64,000 nucleotides of DNA, taken from contig CM055618.1 of assembly GCA_029379385.1 (NCBI GenBank), forward strand, positions 6,582,134-6,646,133, given 5' to 3'. Source of the stretch: Quillaja saponaria (lineage: Eukaryota; Streptophyta; Magnoliopsida; Fabales; Quillajaceae). Position numbers and translations under genes: made by a program. The first letter of the stretch is position 1; each line of letters opens with the position of its first letter. Shown here one piece after another: positions 24,830 through 35,800 of this stretch. The notes under the pieces were generated by a model, which saw nothing but the letters and a program-made list of their open reading frames with translations, had not been told where the DNA came from and did no database searches.

Positions 24830-24889
24830 AAGGAATTCAGCTTGTAAATCTCATTATTGAGAATTTGTCTATTATCGATTGATTGAGAT

Positions 24890-25580
24890 ATATTATTTTT
24901 AGAAAATCAAATTCTAATCATTGTTAGAGTTAAATTTTCTAAAATGAACTTGACACATCTTCCAAAAAATAATAAAAATCTTTAAGCACTCGCGTAAGCT
25001 TGTGGAATGAAGCTAGTCCCAAAAGTTAAAAGAAAAAAAGGCCTTTGAGCATATGTGTGTTCAATGAGACTAATATAATAAAAAGAACTTAACTATGAGA
25101 GTTAAACTAAAATTTATTTGAAATTTAAACGATTGTACTTTTTGAAAATAATTCCTATGAATTGAAAGCAATTATTTTTTTGTGAAATTTTTATGGAAGG
25201 TAAACTTTGTTAAATAATGCATGTAATGTTTTCATGTATAAAAAATAAATAAATAAAATCATATTTCTGTCTTTTCCCATTCTTGTGCATGTGTTGTACT
25301 TGCCAACTTATTGAGCTTGTTGAAGCTCATTCTACTCTCATTTTCTAGTTTTGTAGATACTTGTTCAGCCATGTCACCATTTAAAGTCTTGGAAATGCTA
25401 GCATTTATTCTCTGCTAGAATTTAGAATTTGGTATTCTTAAAGTGTTGTTCTGCAGTTACAATAGATTCTGGAAAGTTGTTCAATTGTTGTATATCACAA
25501 TTCATTGATCAAATTCTCTTCTTTTTTTTTTTTAATTTGATGCTAGCTTGGACCAAGGTGAGTATCAACTTCCCTTGATT
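24890..25580. other. AT-rich non-coding DNA
   Basis: No gene recognised. 24832-24862 repeats the start of the movement-protein-like ORF region (24175-24205), so a stray duplicate of the pararetrovirus abuts this stretch. Confidence 0.35.
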
Positions 25581-26485
25581 CTCGTGCTAGTCATAGCTTA
25601 TATTTGGTTCGTGACAAAATTTTACCAATTCATCGCTAATGGACCATAGCCAATTAGCTCATCAGAGGTTGTGCTGCGGGTAATTGAAGTCAATTGGTCG
25701 AACTTCACTTATTCACCACTAATGGACCAAAATTTTTAGCAAGTCATACGCCATAGCCTAAGTAGTTGTAATCAATGAGTTAGATAAACCAGAGTTCATT
25801 AACTCGTCATAGGTTGAAGTCTTTACAATTGAAATCAATAAGTTAAATTTCACTAATTCACCACTAATGAACCAGATTCTATTAGCCTTCTTAGGCTAAA
25901 AGATAGGCAATTGGAATCAATAGGTTGAATTCCACTGATTCACCACTAATGAACCCTGAATCCACTAGCTTCTTGTAGGCCAAAGCTTGTGTAAATGGAA
26001 TTGATGGGTAGACTTCATTGATTCACAACTATGAACTAGAGTCCATTAATTAATCGTAGGCTAAAGCTTGGGTAAATGGAATTAATGAATTTAATTTCTT
26101 TGATTCAACATTAATGGACATGAATCTACCAGGTATTCATAAGTTGAAGCTTGACAACTGGTATTGATAAGTCAGATTTCACTTGACAAATGGTATTGAT
26201 CATTCACCACTAATGAATTGAAGTCCACTAGCTTGTCGTTCGCCTAAGCCTAGGTAATTGGAATCAATGAGATGAAATTCATTAATTCACTACTAATGAA
26301 CTTCACTATACTAGCTTGTTATAAGCTAAAGCCTCGTTAATATAATCAACAGGTTAGATTGACCAATTCACCATTAATGAACTGGAGTCCACTAGCTATT
26401 GTAAGTCAAATCCTTGGTAATTGGAATCAATGACTTGAATTTTATTGATTCACCACTAATGAACCAAAGTCCATTAAGAGTTTTG
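25580..26485. repeat. ~82-bp tandem repeat array, about 11 units
   Basis: The marker ATTCACCACTAATGAACC recurs at 25628, 25711, 25856, 25938, 26021, 26103, 26202, 26285, 26366 and 26448, mostly 81-83 bp apart. The 145-bp step hides one eroded unit near 25780, and the 99-bp step contains a short internal duplication. Each unit also has a GTAATTGGAATCAATGA-type stretch. Non-coding; adjoins the PDS5-like array. Confidence 0.9.
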
Positions 26486-26566
26486 TCTTGAAATTTGATT
26501 GTTTTGCAAAAATTTGTTGTCTTCCCTTGAAAAAAATATTTGATTGATGTTTTGCTTTATTAAGAC

Positions 26567-26966
26567 ACCTAGATCAAGAATGGTAAGGATCGTAACTTCT
26601 AGTTTGAACACTTATGATGTTGTTTCATAAGAGTTATTATTTTCTATTCTATCAAAGGTCAGAACCACTATTACGCCTAATGCTATATATTTAGTAATCC
26701 AAGTCTTAGAACGAGTTGATCAAAAATTGGCTTGCTCGGCTCTTCAAGCAGTGAACTTTTTGTATACTTTTGTGCATACCTATTATTTTGGGGTTATCTC
26801 ACTTTATATTGATATTATGTTGCCTCTTGACAAATATGATGAAGATGATAAGATTCCACACCTCAGGGTGTCAGAGCAAGTAGTTGTGGTTTCTGAGGTA
26901 TCTGCATCAAATGATGGATATCCACTTGAAGACATTATTGAGAAGCTAACTAATGTTCAAAAGTAG
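26567..26966 (+). pseudogene. PDS5-like pseudogene, copy 1 (block B only)
   Basis: The open segment 26727-26966 encodes ALQAVNFLYTFVHTYYF and runs into an acidic region with DKYDEDDKI. The 160 bases before it correspond to the same protein with stops. Homologous blocks follow at 30715, 32900 and 34215. PDS5 is a HEAT-repeat regulator of cohesin. This block alone is weakly PDS5-like, and its identity comes from its position after block A in the other copies. It is the longest open copy of block B in the array. Confidence 0.5.
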
Positions 26967-28955
26967 GCTGTTAAAAATCGAGATTAGAATGTTGAGACCA
27001 GCATTGTTGTAGATGTGCACATTGAGTTAGTCATACCATTGAAGTTATAGGTGGTCGAGATATCTAACATAGTTATCCTTACTTGCTTTTGCCAATGGAA
27101 CCCATATCTTGCTATAAGATTTCATTGCTTAGGTTTTTATCTTCTCCACTGTAAAACTTGACCTTAATTTTTATTTTATTTTTCAACAAGATAAGAAGAT
27201 GGATAAGATTTGGATTGAAATGCAATTTATGTGAGATTTATTATTTATATTTTATGGTGTAATATTAGAATTTAGGATTTTATTTATTAATATTTAGTAC
27301 TGTGACCTAAATTTTATATTATTTACGCTTTTATCTTAGATTGTATATAATACTTATGTAAAGGCTTAATATACTTGTTTATGATCTTTTGGCAAATTGA
27401 AAATTTAAGTATTACATGTTTTCAAGTTTCCTTTCATTTTATCAAAATTTTCTTCCATTTCTTATTATTCTATTTATTCCTCTTTGTTTCTCCCTCTTGA
27501 CATTTAATTTTTTCTTTTATTTTGTATCAATCTCATTCAACTAATTATTGCGTAAATATTTTATAATAAATAAGTTAATAAAATAAACCCCAAGAAATAA
27601 TATCATTAAAAAAAAGGAACAAGAAAAATAAAATTGAAAATAGAGGAAAGAACAACTTAATTTTCATCCATTGAATAATAGGGGTTCATCAAGACAATAT
27701 TAGTGCATAGTGCATCGACCCATGAACCATTTTTCTTCTTTTCCATTCTTGTTGGCTATGAATGCGAAATTTCTTTTAGATCTAATTTTTGTTAATTATT
27801 ATTTTGTCTCCATTTACTCTCTTTTTTCATAAATAGCTTCCTCACATTGGCATCTCAAAGTATTCGATATTGTACCATTTCCAATTTTTAACCATTCTCG
27901 TTTTTCTTCTTCAATTTTGGGAAATCATAAACATAATTCACACTTATATTCTCAAATTTTTTTCATCCAATACAATCATCTCCATAAATATTGCACTCGA
28001 TCACTACCTCTAGAGACATAGTTATAGCATTCACCTTATTGATGGCAAAGATTTTGTTGCTTAGGTCTTCATCTCCTTCGTTATAAAATTTAATCTCAAA
28101 TTTTTTTCTTAACAAAAACAAAATTGGAGAATATCATTTGGATTGAAATGTAATTTATGTGGGATTTATAATTTATATTTATGGTGTAATATTATAAATT
28201 AGGATTTTATGTATTAATGTTTAGTATTGTGTCCTAAATTTTATGTTATTTATGCTTTTTTAACTTAGATTTTATATAATACTTATATAAAGGCTTAGTA
28301 TGTTTGTTTTTGATCTTTTGACAAATTAAAATTTTGATTATGACATATTTTTAAGTTTCGTTTCTTTTTTTATCAAATTCTTCCTCCATTTCTTACTATT
28401 TTACTTATTCCTCTTTATTTCTCACTCTTTTCATGCATTTTTTCTATTATTTTGCGTCAATCTCATTCAACTAATTATAAAGTACTATTTACAATGTACA
28501 AGTTAATAATTAAACCCCAATAAAAGATATCAATAAAAAGAAAAAAAAACATATGATAGAAAATAGAGTAAGAACTTACTTTTTGTCCATTAAATAGTAG
28601 GCAACTATCAATACGATATTCATGCATTTTCCACAGGCCCATGAACCATTTTTCTTCGTTTTCTCTCATGTTGGTTGTGGATGTAAACTTTCTTTTAGAT
28701 CTGATTTTTTTTATTTCTTTAATGATACTTTTTTCTAGAAATAGTTTTTTTACATTGACATCTCTAAGTATCCGACATTGTTCCTCTTTTTACTCTTGAA
28801 TCATTCTTTTTTTTCTTCTTTAACTTTAGGAAAACATAAACATAATTCACACTTGTATTCACAAACTTTTTCATCTAAACATTATCATCTCGTATCGCAC
28901 TCAATCACTATCTCCAAAGACATAGTAATAGTATTCACCTTGTTGTAAATGTAAT

Positions 28956-29109
28956 TGTGAAATAAAATAGAATAAGGAAAGGATTGTGACCTTGATTGAT
29001 ATCTCAAAGCCTACACCCATAAGCTTTATTTATAGTGAAGAATAAAACATAGACTTCCACATTTAAACAATGTGGGACTACACAATACAATAATATTATA
29101 TTCCTAATA
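28956..29109 (-). repeat. TRIM 3' LTR
   Basis: 154 bp. Differs from 29811-29964 at five positions (counted by eye). Minus-strand TATA box CTATAAATAAAGC near 29036-29024. Confidence 0.88.
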
Positions 29110-29204
29110 CTCCCCCTCAAGATAGAGCATATAATGCTCAATCTTGTACAAATAAAACCCAATTACCAATCTCAACACTCCATACTAGTGCCCATGAATA
29201 GTAC

Positions 29205-29330
29205 TCGTGTTGGCTGGAAAGAGACACAACTGAATTTACTAGAAAAATAAAAAGAGCATCGTTGGAAAAACACACAACAGGATTTTCCAGAAAAATAAAA
29301 GGAGTACTGCTGGAAAGAGACACAACGAAA
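29205..29330. repeat. ~54-bp tandem repeat inside TRIM
   Basis: GCTGGAAAGAGACACAAC recurs at about 29212, 29264 (mutated) and 29310, each followed by CCAGAAAAATAAAA-like sequence; about two and a half units. Confidence 0.7.
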
Positions 29331-29570
29331 AGTTCATGAAGATACTGTTAAACTGTCAAACTCTTTGAGCCGTCAAACCCAAAATAGACTTGAAAAAAAA
29401 AGGGAAGTGAGCAGGCTTGAATGGAAGAAATAATTAGGCTTAATGATAGCTGGCAGCAAAGCCCCCTTTTTTTTCTTCATTTGGTGACCAGATAAAAGAA
29501 AGAGAAGATTATGATTCTTTTTAAAATCGAGCCAAGATCGGGCTTGGGTTTCAAACCCACGCTGATACCA

Positions 29571-29685
29571 TGTTAGAGCCTCACACTTGAAAACCAATTA
29601 ATTGGTAACAAGAGGAGAGACCCATTTACTTATAAGGATTATGAAGCCCTCTAGCCTTAGCAATGTGGGAGTTCACACATTGACA
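29571..29685 (-). repeat. Second-family TRIM LTR inside the element
   Basis: 115 bp. On the plus strand it starts TGTTAGAGCC and ends ATTGACA. On the minus strand it is preceded by a purine tract (CACGTGAGGGGGG) and followed by a primer-like TGGTATCAGCGTG. It is unlike the outer LTRs. Confidence 0.75.
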
Positions 29686-29810
29686 CCCCCCTCACGTGAA
29701 ATGTGGAGATCTCAAATTGTGAGGTGGAGCCAATCAGTCATGGGCCGATCAATTGTCAGGTGTGGGCGAAATGGGGCGACCCATCAATCGTGGGCCTAGC
29801 TCTGATACCA

Positions 29811-29964
29811 TGTTAAATAAAATAGAATAAGGAAAGGATTGTGACCTTGATTGATATCTCAAAGCCTACACTCATAAGCTTTATTTATAGTAAATAATAA
29901 AACATAGACTTCCACATTTAAACAATATGGGACTACACAATACAATAATATTATATTCCTAATA
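29811..29964 (-). repeat. TRIM 5' LTR
   Basis: 154 bp, followed on the minus strand by the tRNA-Met primer site at 29810-29799. Confidence 0.88.
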
Positions 29965-30387
29965 GTAATAAAGAATGAATTCTTCATTGATAGGATCAAA
30001 TCAAAAATCATGTAGGTAATCGTACAAAGTCATTAGAAGTATGGAAATACAATATATGATTTTTTCAAACCCTAAGCTAATGACATATATAAGCAAAAAG
30101 AGAGACAGCAGTGTATTTATGAGTAGATGAAACTTATAAATTACTAGATTTAATTTAAATTCTTAAGATTTCATTTCAACCATAATATGGATGTGTTAGT
30201 GTTTTCCATTTGCTTAAATTTCAAGAGCATGAGCAATAACTTAACAATGTTAGAAGTTACTTTACAAATTTATATAGATTTTTTGATGAATATTATCAAT
30301 TGTCAATTCATTGCAACATTGATTATTGAAAGTTGAGAACTACACTCATCTCTTTATTTTTGCTGAACTTTCTTATTTTTTGCAGCG

Positions 30388-31210
30388 CTGACTTTTAGAT
30401 ATTTGTTGGAGCATCCAAATAAGTATATGACTGTTAATATTGCTTTTTGTCTTGTTGAAATTTTTAGGATTACTTCTCCAAATACTTTATTTGGTGATGA
30501 TTGCTTGCATGATATTCTTTTGATTATAATATCATCATTAAAATTGTATTAGACATCTATTGCCATATGTTTAATTTGGTCCTTAAGGGAATTGGTGTGC
30601 TTGACTCCATAATCTTGGTTGAGTTAGGAAAACATATGATACATTCTCAATGTGATGATTTAAGTATGAAGATGTTTCAACATTTTTTAATGCACCACAT
30701 ACACATATGATTGAGACACTCGGATCAAGAATTGTAAGGATTGTAACTTTTTTTTTTGTACACCTATGATTTTGTTTAACAAGAGCTATTATTTCATATT
30801 CTATATAGTGTCAAAATTATTACTAAGACTAATTCTAGACATTTAAGAGTCAAACTCTTTGAACGAGATGATGAAAGTTAGCTTCATTGGCTCTTCAAGC
30901 AGTGAACCGATTATGTATTTTTGTGCATTACTATTGTTTTGTGGTTACCTTATTTTGTATTGATATTATTTTGCCTCTTGAAACAAATTGTGAAAATGAA
31001 GAGATTTATGTTGTCACATCAGAACATGTAGTTGCAATTTTCTGAGATACCTGCATTAGATATTGGATTTCTATTTGAAGACAAAGTTGATGATCTATCT
31101 AATATTCCAAAATAGGTTGTTAAAGATCAAAAGGAGAAAGTTGAGACCAGCATTGTTATGGATGTGAAGGACATTCCCTTTACCATACCATTAAAGTTTT
31201 AGGTTTTCGT
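30388..31210 (+). pseudogene. PDS5-like pseudogene, copy 2
   Basis: After an AG acceptor-like TTTTGCAG (about 30385), block A reads LLEHPNKYMTVN-like sequence with VEIFRITSPNTLFGDDCLHD. This matches the plant PDS5 pattern of LLKHPD..V, EI.RITAP and YDDD. It continues GIGVLDSIILVELGK, then CDDLSMKMFQHF (PDS5 consensus ECD.LI.EMFQHFL). Block B follows at 30715. Single-base indels and stops break the frame in several places. The retained intron-like boundary argues for a genomic-DNA duplication rather than a processed copy. Confidence 0.6.
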
Positions 31211-32539
31211 GGTCCTTGACAGTGTAAACCTTATTTGCTTTCACCACTAAAACCCATATCTTGTTGTAAGATTTTGTTATTTAGGTCTTCATCTCCTCCA
31301 CTATAAAACTTCACCTCAAATTTATTTAACATGCGAAGAATAATGGAGAACATGATTTAGATTGAAAAGTAATTTATGTTAGATTTATTATTTATATTTT
31401 ATGGTATAATATTAGAATTGAGGATTTTATTTATTAATGTTTAGTATTGTGCCCTAAATTTTATGTTATTTATGTTTTTAACTTAGATTTTATACAATAC
31501 TTATATAAAGGCTTATTGTGCTTGTTTATGATCTTTTGACAAATAAAATTTTGAGTATAATATGGTTTCAAGTTTGCTTTCTTTTTTTAACAAATTCTTC
31601 CTCCATTTCTTACTATTCTACTTATTCTTCTTGATTTCTCACTCTTTTCATTTATTTTTTCTATTATTTTGCATCAATCTAATTCAATTAGTTATTAAGT
31701 AAATTTTTTTAACCCAATAAAAGATATCATTAAAAAGAAGAAAAAATACATGATAGAAAATAGTGGAAAGAACAACTTACTTTTTGTCTATTGAATATTA
31801 ATAGACCCAAGAACCATTTTTCTTCTTTTTCTTTCATGTTAGTTGTGAATGTGAACTTTCTTTTAAATCCAATTTTCTTAGTTCTCCACTGACACTTTTT
31901 TCTATAAATAGCTTTCCCACATTAATATCTCCAAGTATCCAACATTGTAGCTCTTTTCACTCTTGAATCATTCTTGTTTTCTTCTTCAATTTTAGGAAAA
32001 CATAAACATAATTCACACTTGCATTCTTAAACATTTTCATCCAAACTATATCATCTCTGTAAATATTGCAATCGATAACTATCTCTGGAGATATAGTAAT
32101 AGCATTACCTTATTGTAAATGTAATAAAGAATGAATTCTTTATTGGTAGGATTAAATCAAAAATCATGTGGGCAACCGTACAAAGTTATTAGAAGTGTGG
32201 AAATACGGTACGTGCTTTTTCAAACCCTAAGCTGATGACATATATAAGTAAGAAGAGAGACAACATCATATTTATGAGTAGATGAAACATATATATTACT
32301 AGATTTAATTCACTTTGTTATGATTCCATTTCAACAACAATATGGATGTGTTAGTGTTTTCCATTGGTTTAAATTTCAAGAGTATGAATAATAACTTTTC
32401 AATGTTGAAAATTACATTGCAAATTTATCTAGATGTGTTGATGACTATTATCAATTGTCGATTCATTTCGGCATTGTTTATTGAAAGTTGAGAGCTACAA
32501 CCCCTCCCTGTATTCATTTTTGCTACACTCTTTACTTTT

Positions 32540-33300
32540 TTGCAAGTGCTAACTTTTAGTAATTTATTGAAGCATCCCTATAAGCATATAATTGTTGGTA
32601 TTACTTGTTGTCTTGTTGAGATTTTCAATATTACTTCTCAAAATACTTTATTTGATGATGATTGTCTATATGATATTTTTTTCGATTATAATATCATCAT
32701 TAAAAATTTATTAGACATCAATTGCCATATGTTTAATTTATCAATTACCATGTGTTTAATTTGGTCCCTAAGGGAATTGGTGTGCTTGACTCTATAATCT
32801 TGATTGAGTTAGGAAAACAAATGATACATTCTCAGTGTGATAATTTAATAATGAAAATATTTTGGCATTTTTTTAAGACACAAAATACACGTATGATTGA
32901 GACACTCATATTAGTAAGGATTATAACTTTTATTTTGAATACCTATAATGTTTTTTCACAAGGCCTATTATTTCTTATTTTATCAATGTTAGAACCATTA
33001 CTAAGCCTAATGCTAGATATTTAGGAGTCCAAGTCTTATAATAAGTTGATGAAAAATTGGCTTCCGAGGCTCCTCAAGCAATAAATCTATTGTGTGTACT
33101 TTTGTGTATGACAATTATTTTGTGGTTATCCCATTTTATATTGATATTATTTTGTCTCTTGAAGCAGATGGTTAAGTTGATGAGCTTCTAGTTGACAACT
33201 CAAAGCAAGTTGTTACAGTTTCTAAAGTACCTGCATCAGATGACGGATTTTAATTGAAGGCGAAGTTCAAGAGCTAGTTAATGTCCCAAATTAGGCTATT
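32540..33300 (+). pseudogene. PDS5-like pseudogene, copy 3
   Basis: This is the best preserved copy. The frame 32540-32797 has LLKHPYKHIIVGITCCLVEI and then a TSQNTLFDDDCLYDIFF stretch. The overlapping frame 32752-33024 has GIGVLDSIILIELGKQM and then CDNLIMKIFWHFFK. A short duplication (CCATATGTTTAATTT twice, 32725 and 32747) causes the frame change between them. Block B continues to about 33300. PDS5 proteins hold cohesin on chromatin; this 200-codon fragment of two HEAT-like segments cannot be functional alone. Confidence 0.6.
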
Positions 33301-33889
33301 AAAGATCGAGAACAAAATTTTGAGACCGTCATTGTTGTGGATGTGGAGAACATTGACTCTGTCAAACCAATGAAATTTCAAGTGTTCATGATTCCTAATA
33401 GAATTATCATTACTTGCTTTTGCAACTGAAACCCAGATTTTGCTGTAAGATTTCATTATATAGGTCTTCATTTCATCCACAATAAAACTTGACCTCAAAT
33501 TTTTTTCAACAAGAGAAAAATAATGGAAAATAAGATTTGGATTAAAATCAAATTTGTGTGAGATTTATTTTTTATATTTTATGGTATATTATTAGAATTT
33601 TAGGTTTTTATTTATTAATGTTTAGTATTATATCCTAAATTTTATCTTAAATTTTAAGTAATACTTATATAAAGGCTTAGTATACTTGTTTATGATATTT
33701 TGACAAATTGAAAATTTACGTATTACATGTTTTCAAGTAATCAAAATTAGAAATTACTTAAAAAATTTACTAGGTTGTATTAATGACTATTATCAATTGT
33801 GTATTCATTGCGGCATTGCTTATTGAAAGTTGAGAGCTGTCATCATGTTTTCATTTTGGTTGAACTTCTTTTTTTTTTTTTTTTACAAG

Positions 33890-34620
33890 TGTTGACTTTT
33901 AAAAATTTGTTTGAGCATCTATAGAAGCCTATAACTATTGATATTGGTTGCTGTCTTATTGAGATTTTCATGATTACTTCTCTAAATAATTTATTTGATG
34001 ATGATTGTTTCCACGTTATTTTTTTTTTGGTTATAATGTCATTAATAGAAATTTTATTAGACATCAATTGCAATGTATTTAATTTGGTGCCTATGAGAAT
34101 TGGTGTGCTTGACTTCGTAATTATGGTTGACTTAGGAAAAACATTTTCAGTGTGATGATTTAATTGTGAAGATGTTTTAACATTTTTTAAGGTACAACAA
34201 ACATGTAAGATTGAGATACTCAAATCAAGAATTGTAAAAATCATAACTTATATTACAAACACCTATGATGTTGTTTCATAAGAGTTATTATTTCCTACTC
34301 TATCTGGTGTTATAAATATTACTAAGACTAATGCAATATATTTGGATTCCAAGTCATAGAACGAGTTGATGAAAAATTAGTTTTCTCGGCTCTTTAAGCT
34401 ATGAATCTATTGTGTACTTTTGTGCATGACTATTATTTTGTGGTTACCACACTTTCTATTGATATTATTTTGCCTCTTGATACAGATGGTGAAAGTGATA
34501 AGATTCTAGTTGACACCTCTTGGGAGGTAGTTGCATTTTCTTAGATATTCGCATCAGATGATGAAATTCTAGTTGAAAACAAAGTTGAGGGCCCAGTTGA
34601 TATTCCAAAGTAGATTGTTA
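33890..34620 (+). pseudogene. PDS5-like pseudogene, copy 4
   Basis: The frame 33970-34155 has NNLFDDDCFHVIFF and RIGVLDFVIMVDLGK, the latter close to the usual PDS5 VVMLDLECD stretch. Block B follows at 34215-34620. It comes only 1.35 kb after copy 3, which has lost its spacer blocks D and E. Confidence 0.55.
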
Positions 34621-35800
34621 AAGTTCGAGAGCAGAATGTTAAGCTTGTCATTGTTGTGGATATGGAGCACATTGATTTGGTCATACCATTAATGTTTCAG
34701 GTGTTTGTGATCCCTGACATATCCTTACTTGCTTTTGTCACTATAACCTAAATCTTGCTGTAAGATTTCATTGCTTAGATTTTCATCTCTTCTATTATAA
34801 AACTTGATCTCAAATTTTTATATTATATTTTCATTTCCTCTTGTAAGATTTGTAATATTTATTATTTATATTTTATGGTGTAATATTAGAATTTAGGATT
34901 TTATTTATTAATATTTAGTATTGTGTCATAAATTTTAAGTTGTTTACGCTTTTATATGAGATTTTATGTCATATTTATATAATGGCTTAGTAAATTTGTT
35001 AATGATATTTTGACAAATTAAAATTTGAGTGTTACATATTTTAAAGTTTCCTTTCTGTTTTGTCTAATTCCTTCTCTTTGTTTGTCTCTCTTTTATATGT
35101 TTTCTCTATTATTTTGCATCAATCTCCAACTCATTATTGTGTAATAATTTTATAATATGGAAGTGAATAAATCAATATCATAAAAAGAAGAAGAAAAAAA
35201 CATGATTAAAAATAGAGAAAAGAACAACTTACTTTCTAACCATTGAATAGTAGGCAGCCATCAAGACGATATTCTCACATAGTCCACCGCCCTATGAACT
35301 ATTTTTCTTCTTTTCTTTCTTGTAGGCTATGAATGTGAAATTTCTTTAGAATCCAATTTTTTTCATTTCTCTATTGACTCTTTTTATTTTTTTTATGTAT
35401 AACTTTCTCATATTGATATCTCCATGTACTTGACATTGTACACCTTTCCACTCTTGAACCATTTTCACTTTTCTTCTTTAATTTTGTGAAAACATAAACA
35501 TAATTTTCACTTGTATTCTTAAAGTTTTTCATCAAACACTATCATCTTCTTTAATATCGCACTCAATCACCACTTCAAAAGACATAAGAATATCATTAAC
35601 CTTATTGTAAGGGTAGTAAAAAATGAGTTCTTTATCGATTAGATGAAATCGAAAACTATGTGAATAACCATAAAAAGCCATTAGAAATATGGAAATACAA
35701 TGTTTCTTTTCCGACGCTAAGCTACGTTATGACATATATAAGAAAAAAGAGAGATGGTGTTGCATTTATGAGTGGATGAAACTTATATAATACTATATTT

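Larger units (their letters stand above)
22850..24831 (-). mobile_element. Endogenous pararetrovirus (Caulimoviridae-like) remnant
   Basis: On the minus strand, a tRNA-Met primer site (24829-24818) is followed by a leader of about 490 bp, then a movement-protein-like ORF from ATG 24327, then a second broken ORF to about 22850. The order (primer site, leader, movement protein, downstream polyprotein) is that of endogenous caulimovirids of plant genomes. No LTRs are visible. Reverse transcriptase is not seen, so only the first part of a genome is present, or the rest has eroded beyond recognition. Many stops and frame changes. Genus is not assignable by eye. Confidence 0.5.
28956..29964 (-). 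mobile_element. Chimeric TRIM (miniature LTR retrotransposon), 1,009 bp
   Basis: Two 154-bp LTRs (28956-29109 and 29811-29964) flank a non-coding interior and are bounded by GTAAT at 28951-28955 and 29965-29969. Without the insert, the flanks read GTAATAAAGAATGAATTC, exactly as at 32116. On the minus strand, a primer site TGGTATCAGAGC (29810-29799) follows the 5' LTR, and a polypurine tract (CTTGAGGGGGAG, 29121-29110) precedes the 3' LTR. A second, unrelated LTR-like segment with its own primer site and purine tract sits in the middle. No protein is encoded, so mobilisation needed enzymes from other elements. Confidence 0.88.
26560..35800 (+). repeat. Degenerate ~2.1-kb tandem array of PDS5-like pseudogene units
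   Basis: Five kinds of block recur in order. E is a GTAATAAAGAATGAATTC leader (29965, 32116, 35618). A is the first PDS5-like exon (30388, 32540, 33890). B is the second PDS5-like exon block (26567, 30715, 32900, 34215). C is a TTTATGGTGTAATATTAGAA spacer (27240, 28160, 31390, 33570, 34870). D is a CATGAACCATTTTTCTTC spacer (27720, 28640, 31808, 35290). E-to-E spacing is about 2,150 bp for the complete unit. Copy 1 lacks A, C-D is present twice before 28955, and copy 3 lacks D-E. A TRIM element interrupts the array at 28956-29964. Confidence 0.8.

Noticed and set aside
25600..26480. Possible CRISPR-like array
   Set aside because: Period about 82 bp with the whole unit repeated and diverged, no unique spacers, and plant nuclear context: a satellite-type repeat.
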